A stretch of 64,000 bases of DNA from Ignavibacterium sp. (GCA_018335755.1 JAGXRK010000044.1:1-64000); one strand, 5' to 3'. Shown: positions 26,374 to 36,798, counted from the first letter of the stretch. Notes: generated by a model not told the origin, from the letters alone. A program made the numbers and translations.

Positions 26374-26770
26374 GATTAGAGTTCTTATCGCAAAAGCTGG
26401 ATTAGATGGACACGACAGGGGAGCAAAGGTTATTGCTGCTGCATTACGCGACGCAGGAATGGAAGTAATTTATACTGGTTTACGGCAAACACCCGAAATG
26501 ATTGTTGAAGCCGCATTACAGGAAGATGTTGACGTAATTGGAATAAGCATACTTTCTGGTGCTCATATGACGATACTACCCAAAATTAAAACTTTGATGA
26601 ATGAGAAAGGTTTATCTGACGTTTTACTAACTGGCGGGGGAATTATACCGGAAGAGGATATTATCAAACTACGGGAGATGGGTGTTGGCGAATTATTTAC
26701 ACCCGGCGCACCCACTACTGAAATTGCCGAATACATTAAAAAGTGGCGTTCGGAAAATCCACGATTATAA
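26363..26770 (+). CDS. Stand-alone B12-binding subunit of an acyl-CoA mutase
   Basis: Cobalamin-binding domain of 135 residues, matching the C-terminal part or small subunit of methylmalonyl-CoA-type mutases. [12 protein letters not shown] contains the DxHxxG motif whose histidine is the lower cobalt ligand. [12 protein letters not shown] and [12 protein letters not shown] are the later cofactor-binding loops. The catalytic large subunit is not in this window. A role in propionate/methylmalonyl metabolism would fit the acyl-CoA carboxylase gene at 61840, but the two loci are 35 kb apart. Confidence 0.88.
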   Translation: MQSKIRVLIAKAGLDGHDRGAKVIAAALRDAGMEVIYTGLRQTPEMIVEAALQEDVDVIGISILSGAHMTILPKIKTLMNEKGLSDVLLTGGGIIPEEDIIKLREMGVGELFTPGAPTTEIAEYIKKWRSENPRL

Positions 26771-26801
26771 TTTTTTTTAACTAATAGTGAAAGGATGAGT
26801 C

Positions 26802-29800
26802 ATGTTAAGATTTTTACTCTCTTTGATTTTTCTATTTCCCTCACATAGTTTTTCTCAAACTCTGATTCAGTCAGTAGATCTGCCTGCCGGAACATACTGG
26901 AACAGTGCATATGGCATGGTTTACGCTGATGGCAAGTATTGGATTTCAAGTTCGTCTACTACAGGAAACGGAATATTTTATGCAGTTAATGATCAGGGTT
27001 TACTGGTTGATACTGTTACAGTTCAAAATTATCCAACATTGAGGGCATCTCAGGGTCTTGCATTTGATGGATCTGATTTCTGGTATGTAGAACGAAAAAC
27101 AGCAAGATGTGATCTATTTAAAATTTCTCTTGATGGAACTGTATTAGATTCAATAACATCAACGCAGCTATTCGGTGCTTCATGGTATATGGGAGGAGCA
27201 GCATGGGATGGAACCGGGCTTTGGGTTTCAATTTATTCACCCGATGCATCGGTAGCAATTTATAAAGTCGATGTAAATACTAAACAGATAGTTGATTCTA
27301 TACCCGCTTTACAATTACAGCCTGCCGGAGTAACAGTTAAAGGTGACACACTTTTTTATGCCAATGATGGTTTTCAAGGATTCGATCATATATATGCGTT
27401 TGATATCAACATAAAAAATTTACTGTTTTCCTTTAATCCGCCTGAACAACCCGGCTTGAGACAAAATCCACGAGGATTAGCCTGGGACGGCGATTACTTC
27501 TGGCTTCTTGCTGAACCGATTGGTGCGAGTTCAGGAAGACAATTATTTAAATATGATCTTAGTGGAAGTGGTACGCCCGGTATAAATATCCTTACACCAG
27601 CTATTGGATTTGGTAATGTAATGATAGATTCAACGGTTACAGGAAGTATTTTAATTAAAAACTACGGAACCGCTGACCTCATTTTAGATTCAGCAGTAAT
27701 AAGTAACACTGTTTTTAACATTAACGAAAGTTTTCCTTATACAATTGCTCCTGATGTCACTGCATCTCTGCAGGTTACTTTTACTCCAACAGAATATATA
27801 GATTATACTGATTCAGTTCTTTTTTATAATAATGATCCTAGTTATACTTATTCAAAGGTAACCTTAGCGGGTTCAGGCGTTTACTCAGCGCCCTATTTAT
27901 TATTTAATCCCTCTGCCGTCAATTATGGAAGTAAAAGAGTGGCTTCAACCTCTTATATTGAGCTTGAATTAATAAATGGCGGTTCAGCACAACTTCAAAT
28001 TGATTCAATGATAATTGGCACGGATAATTTTTATTTTGAGAATGTAAACACTCCGATCATATTAAATGCACTTGCATCAACAACTGTGCGTGTTTGGTTC
28101 AATCCTATATTCCCAATTTCTTATACTGATTCTATAACCATTCATTCAAATGCATCTAACAGCAGGTCTGTTTTATATGTACCTCTTTCCGGACAGGGAA
28201 TTAATGCAGATCCGGTTCTAGGAAATATATTCTGGCAAACAACTGTTCCACCAAATCCCGGCACCTCATTTCAGGATTTACAGGTGAGAGCAATGATTGA
28301 ACTTGATGATGTTTCCGGAGATGGATTTAAAGACCTGATAGTATGTTCAAGAAATTACTGGACAATTGCATATAATGGAAACAGCTCAGGTACTGGTGAT
28401 ATCCTTTGGAAATTTTCAACGATACCAAGCAGTACTAACGCCGGAAGCGTTGAATGGATACAGAATTTGGCCGTTGCATCAGATCTAAATAATGACGGCG
28501 TAAATGACGTAGTTATTGGTACAACCGGCGGTAATGAATTTGTTTACGCTCTTAATGGTTTAACCGGTGAAAAAATTTGGGAGTATGGTGATTCAATAAA
28601 CTTTAGTAATGGCGACATAATGGGGGTTGACGTTAAACGTGATTGGAATAACGACGGTGTTCCGGATGTTCTTGTGACTGCAAGTGGTAATGAAAGTACC
28701 GGGCAGGGACGATTTTCTGTAATTCTGCTTGATGGTGCTATTGGAAATGTTATCTGGCAAATTAATCAGGCATCTCAGCAAAAACTAAAATATATGGTTG
28801 CTTCAACTGATTTTGGCGGTGCAGCTGGTTCCAGAGTCGGAACCCTTAATGAGGTTATCGGCTTCAACAGAAACGGACAGATTGTCTGGACATTTCTTAC
28901 TTCCGGAACTCCCTGGACAGTTAGGGAAATTCCAAATGTTGGCGGAAGTGCCTCTTCAGATATTCTTGTTGGAACAACAACCGGTGCTGTATACGTGCTT
29001 GATGGTGAAACAGGGCAACAGATCTGGCAAACCAGTATTGGTAGTGTTTTTATTGAAGATGCCAGAATTGTGCCTGATATTAATTCAAATAGCTCTCCTG
29101 ATATTCTCATCAGCGGCATAAATCCTAATATTTACATTCTTGATGGAGCAAACGGGCAAAATATCTGGGGTAATTTTACTGGTGGTAACATTCTTGGAAT
29201 TGGTGTTCTTACAGATCTTAGTGGGGACGGTGTTCCAGAAGTCGGATCTGCCTCACTTAATAATCTTGCTCATGTTTTTGATGGAAGAACAGGAAATATA
29301 ATATTTACTTATGCATTTGGCGGCGGTGGTAACAGCACTGCTGCAGAGCATATCTGTCCAGTGGATGATGTTGACAGAAATCTTAGCTTTGAATTTGCAG
29401 CTGCTTCACGGGATGGCAGAATCATTTTATTCTCGGGTGGTGAAGACGCAATTCCTGTTGAGATGACAAGTTTTACAGCTTTTGTAAATAGTAATATTGT
29501 AACTCTTAACTGGTCTACTGCAACGGAATTAAATAATATGGGCTTTGATGTAGAACGTAGTATCATTTCTAATGGAGTGAGAACTCTCATTTGGGAGAAA
29601 ATTGGTTTTATAGATGGCAAAGGTACCACTACAGATAAATCAGTCTATTCATTTACAGATAATAATCTTGAGTTTGGTAAATATGCTTATAGATTAAAGC
29701 AAATTGATTTTAATGGTGTTTTCACTTACTCGGATGTTATAGAAGTTGAAGTGGGAATGCCTGTTAGTTTTGTGTTAGAACAGAACTACCCGAATCCTTT

Positions 29801-30056
29801 CAATCCTTCCACTATAATAAAATATTCTGTTCCAATTGAAAGCAGAGTAAAGTTAAGCATATTTAACACTCTTGGTGAACAAATTGCTTTACTTATAAAT
29901 GAAACTATTCCTGCTGGTTATCATGAGTATGAATGGAACGGAACAACTAACTCCGGCAATAAGGTATCATCAGGTATTTACTTCTATAGAATTGAAACCG
30001 AAGGTATTAATGGGCAGAAATTCGTCAATGTAAAAAAGATGATGATGGTTAAATAA
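26802..30056 (+). CDS. Large secreted multidomain protein with T9SS sorting domain
   Basis: Secreted protein of 1084 residues. Signal peptide 1-19. An N-terminal propeller-like region (about 20-255) leads to two ASH/'choice-of-anchor D' immunoglobulin-like domains (about 262-465, e.g. GFGNVMIDSTVTGSILIKN). Next is a second propeller of FG-GAP/PQQ type (about 475-890), with repeats of the form DLNNDGVNDVVIGT and DWNNDGVPDVLVTASG that look like calcium loops. A linker and a T9SS type A domain (EQNYPNPFNPST, KKMMMVK end) finish the chain. Likely an adhesin or surface structural protein; no enzyme motif seen. AAGGATGAG lies upstream of the ATG. Confidence 0.82.
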   Translation: MLRFLLSLIFLFPSHSFSQTLIQSVDLPAGTYWNSAYGMVYADGKYWISSSSTTGNGIFYAVNDQGLLVDTVTVQNYPTLRASQGLAFDGSDFWYVERKTARCDLFKISLDGTVLDSITSTQLFGASWYMGGAAWDGTGLWVSIYSPDASVAIYKVDVNTKQIVDSIPALQLQPAGVTVKGDTLFYANDGFQGFDHIYAFDINIKNLLFSFNPPEQPGLRQNPRGLAWDGDYFWLLAEPIGASSGRQLFKYDLSGSGTPGINILTPAIGFGNVMIDSTVTGSILIKNYGTADLILDSAVISNTVFNINESFPYTIAPDVTASLQVTFTPTEYIDYTDSVLFYNNDPSYTYSKVTLAGSGVYSAPYLLFNPSAVNYGSKRVASTSYIELELINGGSAQLQIDSMIIGTDNFYFENVNTPIILNALASTTVRVWFNPIFPISYTDSITIHSNASNSRSVLYVPLSGQGINADPVLGNIFWQTTVPPNPGTSFQDLQVRAMIELDDVSGDGFKDLIVCSRNYWTIAYNGNSSGTGDILWKFSTIPSSTNAGSVEWIQNLAVASDLNNDGVNDVVIGTTGGNEFVYALNGLTGEKIWEYGDSINFSNGDIMGVDVKRDWNNDGVPDVLVTASGNESTGQGRFSVILLDGAIGNVIWQINQASQQKLKYMVASTDFGGAAGSRVGTLNEVIGFNRNGQIVWTFLTSGTPWTVREIPNVGGSASSDILVGTTTGAVYVLDGETGQQIWQTSIGSVFIEDARIVPDINSNSSPDILISGINPNIYILDGANGQNIWGNFTGGNILGIGVLTDLSGDGVPEVGSASLNNLAHVFDGRTGNIIFTYAFGGGGNSTAAEHICPVDDVDRNLSFEFAAASRDGRIILFSGGEDAIPVEMTSFTAFVNSNIVTLNWSTATELNNMGFDVERSIISNGVRTLIWEKIGFIDGKGTTTDKSVYSFTDNNLEFGKYAYRLKQIDFNGVFTYSDVIEVEVGMPVSFVLEQNYPNPFNPSTIIKYSVPIESRVKLSIFNTLGEQIALLINETIPAGYHEYEWNGTTNSGNKVSSGIYFYRIETEGINGQKFVNVKKMMMVK

Positions 30057-30081
30057 TCAATCAACATTCTGCATTTAGATT

Positions 30082-30116
30082 ACCTCCGGAGTTGTAATAA
30101 CTCCGGAGGTTTTTTA
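30082..30116. terminator. Bidirectional rho-independent terminator
   Basis: Perfect 12-bp stem, ACCTCCGGAGTT / AACTCCGGAGGT, loop GTAAT, followed by a T-run on the plus strand. On the minus strand the stem follows the stop codon of the 115-residue gene, so it can serve both converging genes. Confidence 0.92.
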
Positions 30117-30461
30117 TTTCAAATTTATATCTGTGAATTCTGCTAACAATTTTTTAGCAGCTGAAATGTCTTTCATCGTAACTGTTATCCGGAATTGATA
30201 TTTAATGGAATCCAGACAGGTATTATCAATTTCTTTATATGCTTTGTAATCTAAGTTATTACTTTCAAACTTTTTACATACTAAATCTGCTGTGCTTTCA
30301 GAATTTGTTTTTAAGAGGTCAATATACGGTGAGTTGGAAACTAAAATTGTATCTGAAACTTTAATACCACAAACAGGACAGATTTCAGAATCGAATGGAA
30401 TTGATTCATCAAACTCTGAAAAATAATCTTCATAAATATCTTTATCATCATTCATGGTCAA
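30114..30461 (-). CDS. Small protein with a CxxC motif and DUF2007-like region
   Basis: Hypothetical protein of 115 residues. An acidic N-terminus (DEDDKDIYEDYFSEFDES-like, rich in Asp/Glu) leads to ICPVCGIKVSD, a CxxC motif that could bind a metal. The C-terminal 70 residues (LLKTNSESTADLVCKKFESN, then FRITVTMKDISAAKKLLAEF) resemble the DUF2007/signal-transducing fold that pairs short beta strands with helices. It starts 9 bases after the stop of the histidine kinase gene and is probably co-transcribed. Family call tentative. Confidence 0.5.
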   Translation of the reverse strand: MTMNDDKDIYEDYFSEFDESIPFDSEICPVCGIKVSDTILVSNSPYIDLLKTNSESTADLVCKKFESNNLDYKAYKEIDNTCLDSIKYQFRITVTMKDISAAKKLLAEFTDINLK

Positions 30462-30470
30462 TTAGAGTTT

Positions 30471-32924
30471 TTATTCATCAGGTTGATTAATTTTTAAAGT
30501 AAAAATAACAGTTGTTCCTCTATCTTTTTCACTCTCAACCCTGATATTACCGCTATGCCTGTTAACAATTTCTTTGCAAAGAATAAGACCTAATCCTGTT
30601 CCTTTTTCCTGTTCAGTACCGCGTGTAGAATAAGTTGAATCAATTTTAAATAATCTTTCTAAATCTTCGTTATCAATACCAACACCATTGTCCTGAATAG
30701 AAATTTCAAGTTTCTCAGATTTCACAATTGAATCAATTTTAATTTCTCCGAAACGGTTTGTGAATTTTATAGAGTTTGAAAGCAGATTTTGAAACAAAGA
30801 ACCTAACATATGTTTATCTCCCCAGACCCTGGTATTTGGCTCAAGTTTATTGATAATCAGGATTTTCTTTAACGACGCAGTTTGAAATAAAAGCATTTTT
30901 ATTTCTTCAATTAATTTAAATAGATCGACATATGCGGCATTAAATTTTGCTCTGCCGGTTTGCAGACGCGACCATTCAAGCAGATTTTCTATTAAGCTGT
31001 AGGTGCTTTCTGCTGATTGATTTAAGGCATCAACAAAACTTTTTAATTCTTCATCTGCTAATTCATCAAACTCGTCAACTATCAGCCTGGATAATCCAAT
31101 TAATCCCTGGAAAGGACTCTTCAAATCGTGAGCAATTATAGAAAAAAACTTATCCTTGGAAGCATTGCTTTCCTGCAGTTCCTTTGAATACAATCTTAAC
31201 TGATGTTCAGAATCCTTTTTTAAAATTGCATTTGTAATCTGTTCAGATACGTAGTTTAGAATACGTAATTCTTCTTCATCATAAGTGGAAGGGTCAGAAT
31301 AATCCTGTACAACTACTGCACCAATAGTTTTATCGCCTAACTTTAATGGAACTCCAAGCCAAATATGCGAGGGCTCACCAATCAGATTTGTTTCGCCAAG
31401 TTTTCTTAAAGCTAAATCTAGTTCACTGTCAATCAACTGTGCTTTTCCGGTTCTGATAATGTATTCTGTCAAACCTCTTCCGAAAACTCTGGGTTCAGGT
31501 GCTGAGTCAAATTGATCAACAAAATAAGGAAAGGAAAGGATGTTTGTCTTATCATCGTACATTGCGATGTAAAAATTATCTACCTTCATGAGATCTTTAA
31601 CAGCCAGGTGAATTTCAGCATAAAGTTCTTCCATTTCATCAACAGAATTAGCGGCTGTAGATATTCTTAACAAAGTTTGCTGAATGAGTTCAGCTTTCTT
31701 AACCTGTGTAAAATCTCTGGTTATTCCAAAGGTACCAATTATTTTATTACTGTGGTTTCTTAAGGGAACTTTTGTAGTGATAACCCAGGTAATTCTTCCG
31801 TCAATCCAGGTTTCCTTCTCAACTTTTTGAATTATACTTTCTTCACCTCTTATTAGTTTTAGCTCATCTTCACGAGCAATATCTGCATGCTCTTTTGTAA
31901 AAATATCATGGTCTGTCTTTCCAATCATATCAACCGCATCATTAAATCCATGTTTCGTAATCGCTTCTTTATTCACCTTTATAAACCGGCTTTCGTGATC
32001 CTTAAAGTAAATTGAAAATGGTATATTATCCATAAAATACTGGAACAGGCTTCTTTCCTTAGCTACTAATTTATCTTTCTCTTTTCTTTCAGTTATATCT
32101 CTCAAAATAATTATTAAATGGTGCTCATCCAGAGAATCAATTATTGAAATAGAGATTTCTGCCGGAAACACTTTGCTATTAATAGCCACAGCAGTAACTT
32201 CAAAAACATCTGAATGATCCGGAAACTTTTCTTTATCCCTGCATCTTTCAATAATTTCTGATACGCCCTTCTGATTTTTATCAGGAAAAATCAGATCTAT
32301 AAGATTTTTTCCTTTAGCTTCACTGAATTTGTATCCGAATATTTTTTCGGCATTTTTATTCCAGTAGGTTATCTGCAATTCACTTGTTATAATTATAATA
32401 CTGTCACCAGCTGAATTGGTTATAGCATTAAATTTTTTCTCCAGGTTAGTAAATGCTTTTTTAGCTTTTGCTTTTTCAGAATTGTCCTTAACAATTCCAA
32501 TTGTTAGAGGTTCCCTTTTAGTTTTTAACAAACTAACACTTAATGTTACTGGTACAAGGGTTTTGCCATTTTTGTGCAATAAATTTACATCATAACTGTT
32601 AGGTACGTCTTCACCAGCCCAGCGTTTTTCAGCTCTTTCCACAACAATTTTTCTGTGACTTGGAGCTATAATTTTTTCAAGAGGAGTTGCTAAAAATTCT
32701 TCAGTAGTGTAACCGACGAAACCGGCTAAAATATCATTTACGGACTGAAAACCTTTTTTAGATAGTATAAAAAGACCATCAAGTACAGTTGATGCAATTG
32801 TGTCATATTCAATAGAAGATTCTTGAGTGGAGCTTTTTTTTTGAAGCTGCTGAAGCTTACGGTTCAGAGAAGCGATTTCCTCAACCAGTTCCGACTTATT
32901 TTTGTTTTTATACTGGTTTTTCAT
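30471..32924 (-). CDS. Soluble multi-PAS/GAF sensor histidine kinase
   Basis: Signal-transducing kinase of 817 residues without transmembrane helices, so it should sense a cytoplasmic cue. Order: coiled coil (5-35), three PAS domains (about 42-150, 160-285, 293-410), a GAF domain (about 425-580), HisKA with the phosphorylated histidine in FSIIAHDLKSPF (about 605), and an intact HATPase_c. Its N-box is LFQNLLSNSIKFTN, its G1-box QDNGVGI and its G2-box GTGLGLILCKEI. No response regulator is adjacent, so the partner is unknown. It diverges from the helicase gene. Confidence 0.9.
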   Translation of the reverse strand: MKNQYKNKNKSELVEEIASLNRKLQQLQKKSSTQESSIEYDTIASTVLDGLFILSKKGFQSVNDILAGFVGYTTEEFLATPLEKIIAPSHRKIVVERAEKRWAGEDVPNSYDVNLLHKNGKTLVPVTLSVSLLKTKREPLTIGIVKDNSEKAKAKKAFTNLEKKFNAITNSAGDSIIIITSELQITYWNKNAEKIFGYKFSEAKGKNLIDLIFPDKNQKGVSEIIERCRDKEKFPDHSDVFEVTAVAINSKVFPAEISISIIDSLDEHHLIIILRDITERKEKDKLVAKERSLFQYFMDNIPFSIYFKDHESRFIKVNKEAITKHGFNDAVDMIGKTDHDIFTKEHADIAREDELKLIRGEESIIQKVEKETWIDGRITWVITTKVPLRNHSNKIIGTFGITRDFTQVKKAELIQQTLLRISTAANSVDEMEELYAEIHLAVKDLMKVDNFYIAMYDDKTNILSFPYFVDQFDSAPEPRVFGRGLTEYIIRTGKAQLIDSELDLALRKLGETNLIGEPSHIWLGVPLKLGDKTIGAVVVQDYSDPSTYDEEELRILNYVSEQITNAILKKDSEHQLRLYSKELQESNASKDKFFSIIAHDLKSPFQGLIGLSRLIVDEFDELADEELKSFVDALNQSAESTYSLIENLLEWSRLQTGRAKFNAAYVDLFKLIEEIKMLLFQTASLKKILIINKLEPNTRVWGDKHMLGSLFQNLLSNSIKFTNRFGEIKIDSIVKSEKLEISIQDNGVGIDNEDLERLFKIDSTYSTRGTEQEKGTGLGLILCKEIVNRHSGNIRVESEKDRGTTVIFTLKINQPDE

Positions 32925-33115
32925 CCGGCTATTTAATTATCTTATATATGATATATAATCCCAAATACCGGAGTGTAATATAATAAAACCTTATCATCTC
33001 TTTAATATTATAAGCATATCAAAACGCAGATAAACTTTAGGGTGAGCATTTTCTTTATAATTCCTTATCATTTATATATATTTGCACTTCAAATTTTGAA
33101 ACTTAATCAGGAATT

Positions 33116-35296
33116 ATGCAATACTTAAAGGATTTGAATCCTGCGCAGCGGGAGGCAGTTGAATACTTAGATGGTCCCCAGATGATTGTGGCAGGAGCGG
33201 GATCAGGTAAAACCAAAGTTTTAACTTATAAAATAGCTTATCTAATTAAAAAAGGTTTCGAACCGGAAAATCTGCTTTCTCTTACTTTTACTAATAAGGC
33301 AGCCAATGAGATGAAAGAAAGAATTAAAGATCTTATTGGCAAAAAAGCAGAAGTACTTTGGATGGGTACTTTCCATTCAATTTTTGCTAAAATTCTCAGG
33401 CATGAAGCCCGACACATTAATTACGAAAGTAATTTTTCAATTTATGATACTATCGACTCTCTTTCATTAGTTCAAAGTATTATCACTGATTTTAATATAG
33501 AAATTGAAGCACTTACTCCAAATTCGGTTAGGCATAGAATTAGTTTTTTAAAGAATCATATGATTATGCCGGATGAATTCAGAAAAACTCACAAAAATTC
33601 ATTCCTTGAAGAAAAAATTGCAGATATTTATAAAGAGTATCAAAAACGCCTTGTAGAATATAACGCTATGGATTTTGATGATCTTTTGTTAAAGCCAATT
33701 GAACTTTTTAACAGTAGTACATACATTCATAATAAGTATAAAAAGAAATTCAATTATCTTCTGGTTGATGAATTTCAGGATACTAATAAAGCACAATATG
33801 AATTATTGAAGATGCTCATTGGCAGAGAAGGAAATATATCCGTTGTAGGAGATGATGCACAGAGTATTTACAGCTGGCGGGGGGCTAATCTTGCAAATTT
33901 GTTTGATTTCCAAAAAGACTTTCCTAAACATAAATTATTCAGACTTGAGCAAAACTATCGCTCAACCAAAATGATTCTTAAAGCGGCTGATTCGATAATT
34001 AAGAATAATAAAAATCAGGTTGAAAAAACCTTGTGGACAGAAAATGCCGAGGGTGAACCAGTTCAGATTGTTAAATGCTCGGATGAAAAGGATGAAGCTT
34101 CACAAATTTCCAAATTCATAAAACACGAAATGACAAAAAAGAAAATTTCGTTTTCTCATTTTGCCATACTCTACAGAACAAATGCTCAGTCTCGTGCCCT
34201 TGAAGATATTTTTAGAAGAGAAAAAATTCCTTATACAATAATTGGTGGAACGGAATTCTATAAAAGAAAAGAAGTTAAAGACGTTATTGCCTACCTTCGC
34301 GTTATTTCAAATCAGCAGGATGAAGAGAGCTTATTAAGAATAATGAACTTTCCTCAAAGAGGTATAGGAACAACTACCATAACTCGAATGCTGGCTTTTG
34401 CTGATAAACATAGCTTAACTCTTTTTGAAACTATGACCAGGGTTTTTGAGGTAATTGATATAAAAGAAAGAATTCAAAAGAATGTAAAAGGTTTCAAGGT
34501 TCTGCTGGATAAGTATATCGGACTTAAGGATAAACTTTCAGTTGGTGAGCTTACACGTGCATTAGTAGATGAATTAGGTATTTTAAGAATGTTTAAAGAG
34601 GAGAACACTCCAGACTCAATAACACGCTATGAAAACGTTAGCGAATTACTGGGTTCTTTAACAGAGTTTTCAATCCAAAATAATAATGCTCCTCTTGAAG
34701 AATTTTTACAGGATATCTCATTAGTTTCTGATATTGACAATTATGAAGATAAAAAGAATTGCGTAACTTTCATGACAATTCATAGCGCTAAGGGACTTGA
34801 ATGGCCAATTGTTTTTGTATCCGGCTGTGAGGAGGAAATTTTCCCCTTATCCAATAAATTCAGTACCGACGCATCTGTTGAAGAAGAAAGACGGTTATTT
34901 TATGTTGCGCTTACAAGAGCCCAGCAAAAAGCTTATGTTCTTCATGCACGCTCAAGATACAGATTTGGTGAAGTTGCTTACCAGAGCAGATCAAGATTTA
35001 TTGACGAACTTGATCCCGCAACTGTGAAAGATGTTAATGGTAATATGGGCAGGAAATCTAACCGTAAGACCAAGAAAGAAATCTATTACGAGTATTTTGA
35101 AAAGGTAGATTATGAAGATTTTAACCAGGATAACAAATCTCTCAGGCCCGGTGCAAGAGTTATGCACGATAAGTTTGGTTTAGGCAAAGTTACGGATGTT
35201 GTTGGCAGCGGTGATACTCTTAAAGCAACAGTTCACTTTGAGGGAAATAATGTTAAGCAGTTAATGCTCAAGTTTGCTAAACTAAAAGTACTTTAA
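33116..35296 (+). CDS. pcrA: UvrD/PcrA-type superfamily 1A DNA helicase
   Basis: 3'-5' helicase of DNA repair and replication-fork maintenance, 726 residues. Walker A is AGAGSGKTKVL (Lys32), motif II LLVDEFQDTN (about 220), motif III GDDAQSIYSWRGA, motif IV RLEQNYRS, motif V MTIHSAKGLEWPIVF and motif VI YVALTRAQ. The C-terminus carries a Tudor-like RNA-polymerase-interaction segment (GARVMHDKFGLGKVTDV), as in PcrA/UvrD. The exact UvrD/PcrA label is a matter of convention here. Not visibly coupled to the upstream kinase. Confidence 0.92.
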   Translation: MQYLKDLNPAQREAVEYLDGPQMIVAGAGSGKTKVLTYKIAYLIKKGFEPENLLSLTFTNKAANEMKERIKDLIGKKAEVLWMGTFHSIFAKILRHEARHINYESNFSIYDTIDSLSLVQSIITDFNIEIEALTPNSVRHRISFLKNHMIMPDEFRKTHKNSFLEEKIADIYKEYQKRLVEYNAMDFDDLLLKPIELFNSSTYIHNKYKKKFNYLLVDEFQDTNKAQYELLKMLIGREGNISVVGDDAQSIYSWRGANLANLFDFQKDFPKHKLFRLEQNYRSTKMILKAADSIIKNNKNQVEKTLWTENAEGEPVQIVKCSDEKDEASQISKFIKHEMTKKKISFSHFAILYRTNAQSRALEDIFRREKIPYTIIGGTEFYKRKEVKDVIAYLRVISNQQDEESLLRIMNFPQRGIGTTTITRMLAFADKHSLTLFETMTRVFEVIDIKERIQKNVKGFKVLLDKYIGLKDKLSVGELTRALVDELGILRMFKEENTPDSITRYENVSELLGSLTEFSIQNNNAPLEEFLQDISLVSDIDNYEDKKNCVTFMTIHSAKGLEWPIVFVSGCEEEIFPLSNKFSTDASVEEERRLFYVALTRAQQKAYVLHARSRYRFGEVAYQSRSRFIDELDPATVKDVNGNMGRKSNRKTKKEIYYEYFEKVDYEDFNQDNKSLRPGARVMHDKFGLGKVTDVVGSGDTLKATVHFEGNNVKQLMLKFAKLKVL

Positions 35297-35347
35297 TCTA
35301 ATAAATTGTCATTTAGTAAAATTTATGTATCAGGAGTTTAATTAGTA

Positions 35348-36721
35348 ATGTCCATAGCACCTAAAAAATTAGCAATATTAGTTGGCGGAGGTCCTGCACC
35401 AGGAATAAACAGCGTAATTGGAGCCGCAACAATAAGAGCCGCTGTTGAAGGAATTGAAGTACTGGGTATTAAGGACGGTTTTAAATGGATCATGCAAGGG
35501 AATATTTCAGAAGTAAAAGAACTTAATATTCATAACGTAAGCAGGATACATTTTCGGGGGGGATCCCATATTGGTATTTCAAGATCTAATCCTACAAAAG
35601 ATAGGAAACACCTTGAAAATACCGTTACATCTTTATTAAGATTAAATGTAGATAAACTAATTACTATAGGTGGCGATGATACCGCATTCAGTGCACTTAA
35701 AGTAAATGAAATGGCTGCCGGTAGAATCAGAGTAGTTCATGTACCAAAGACGATTGATAATGACCTTGATTTACCGCATGGCATACCAACTTTTGGTTTC
35801 CAAACTGCAAGACACATTGGAGTTGAAGTTGTAAAAAACCTCATGGTTGATGCACAAACTACTTCACGCTGGTATTTTGTTGTTTCTATGGGAAGGAAAG
35901 CAGGTCATCTTGCTCTTGGAATTGGCAAAGCAACAGGAGCAACTTTAACACTTATACCAGAAGAGTTTAGCTCTAAAGAAATAAAACTTTCTCACATTGC
36001 TGATATTCTTGTCGGTGCTATCATTAAACGTATGAGTTACGGCAAAACAGATGGTGTTGCAGTACTTGCCGAAGGTCTTGTTGAACACCTGAATCCCAGC
36101 GATTTTGATTTTCTTGTAGACGTTGAACGCGATGCACACGATAATATTAGAATTGCTGAAATTAATTTTGGTGAAATTCTTAAAGCAAAAGTTCAAGACC
36201 GGCTAAAAGAATTTGGTCTTAAGGCCACTATTGTTGCTAAGAACATTGGCTATGAATTAAGATGTGCTGACCCGATACCTTTTGATATGGAATACACACG
36301 TGATCTGGGGTTTTCTGCAACTCAGTTTATCCTAAATGGTGGTAGCGGAGCTATGGTTTCAATACAGAATGGTCATTTTGTACCTTTGTACTTTAAGGAT
36401 ATAATCGATCCGGAAACTAAAAAAACCCGTGTTAGAATGGTTGATCCGGCGTCTGAAACTTTTTATATAGCAAGAAGATATATGTTAAGGTTAAATCAGG
36501 CGGATTTTGATGATCCTCACGAACTTGCAAAATATGCAGCTACTGCAGGAATATCACTTGAGGAATTTAAACAGCAATTTTATTACCTCATTGAAAATGA
36601 TCTGCTTTATAAGAATATTAAAGAGGGGAAATTAACACTCGCCACTAATGACAGTAATATACCTTTTCAATCGTATGATGAACCCGAGTTAAGGGAATTT
36701 GGAAATATTAGCGATGATTGA
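35348..36721 (+). CDS. 6-phosphofructokinase, PPi-type active site
   Basis: Phosphofructokinase of 457 residues, longer than E. coli PfkA (320). The phosphoryl-donor site reads GGGPAPGINSV and IGGDDTAFSA, and the catalytic loop PKTIDNDLDLP. ATP-dependent enzymes normally have GGDGS and PGTIDND. Here the second Asp of GGDD (position 104 in E. coli numbering) and the Lys of PKTIDND (124) are the residues associated with pyrophosphate-dependent enzymes. I infer a PPi-dependent, probably reversible glycolytic step; biochemistry would be needed to confirm. Monocistronic with its own terminator. Confidence 0.85.
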   Translation: MSIAPKKLAILVGGGPAPGINSVIGAATIRAAVEGIEVLGIKDGFKWIMQGNISEVKELNIHNVSRIHFRGGSHIGISRSNPTKDRKHLENTVTSLLRLNVDKLITIGGDDTAFSALKVNEMAAGRIRVVHVPKTIDNDLDLPHGIPTFGFQTARHIGVEVVKNLMVDAQTTSRWYFVVSMGRKAGHLALGIGKATGATLTLIPEEFSSKEIKLSHIADILVGAIIKRMSYGKTDGVAVLAEGLVEHLNPSDFDFLVDVERDAHDNIRIAEINFGEILKAKVQDRLKEFGLKATIVAKNIGYELRCADPIPFDMEYTRDLGFSATQFILNGGSGAMVSIQNGHFVPLYFKDIIDPETKKTRVRMVDPASETFYIARRYMLRLNQADFDDPHELAKYAATAGISLEEFKQQFYYLIENDLLYKNIKEGKLTLATNDSNIPFQSYDEPELREFGNISDD

Positions 36722-36742
36722 TTTTACCCGATAAATTATTTT

Positions 36743-36776
36743 CGACTCCGAACATTCAGGTCGGAGTTTTTTATTT
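36743..36776 (+). terminator. Rho-independent terminator
   Basis: Stem GACTCCGA / TCGGAGTT around a 9-base loop, followed by TTTTTATTTT, 22 bases after the phosphofructokinase stop codon. Confidence 0.8.
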
Positions 36777-36798
36777 TAAATATCTTTTCTTAATTCAA

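Noticed and set aside
28593..29629. Several 60-115 codon frames inside the 1084-residue T9SS gene
   Set aside because: Shadows of a long gene with a regular repeat structure; no start signals.
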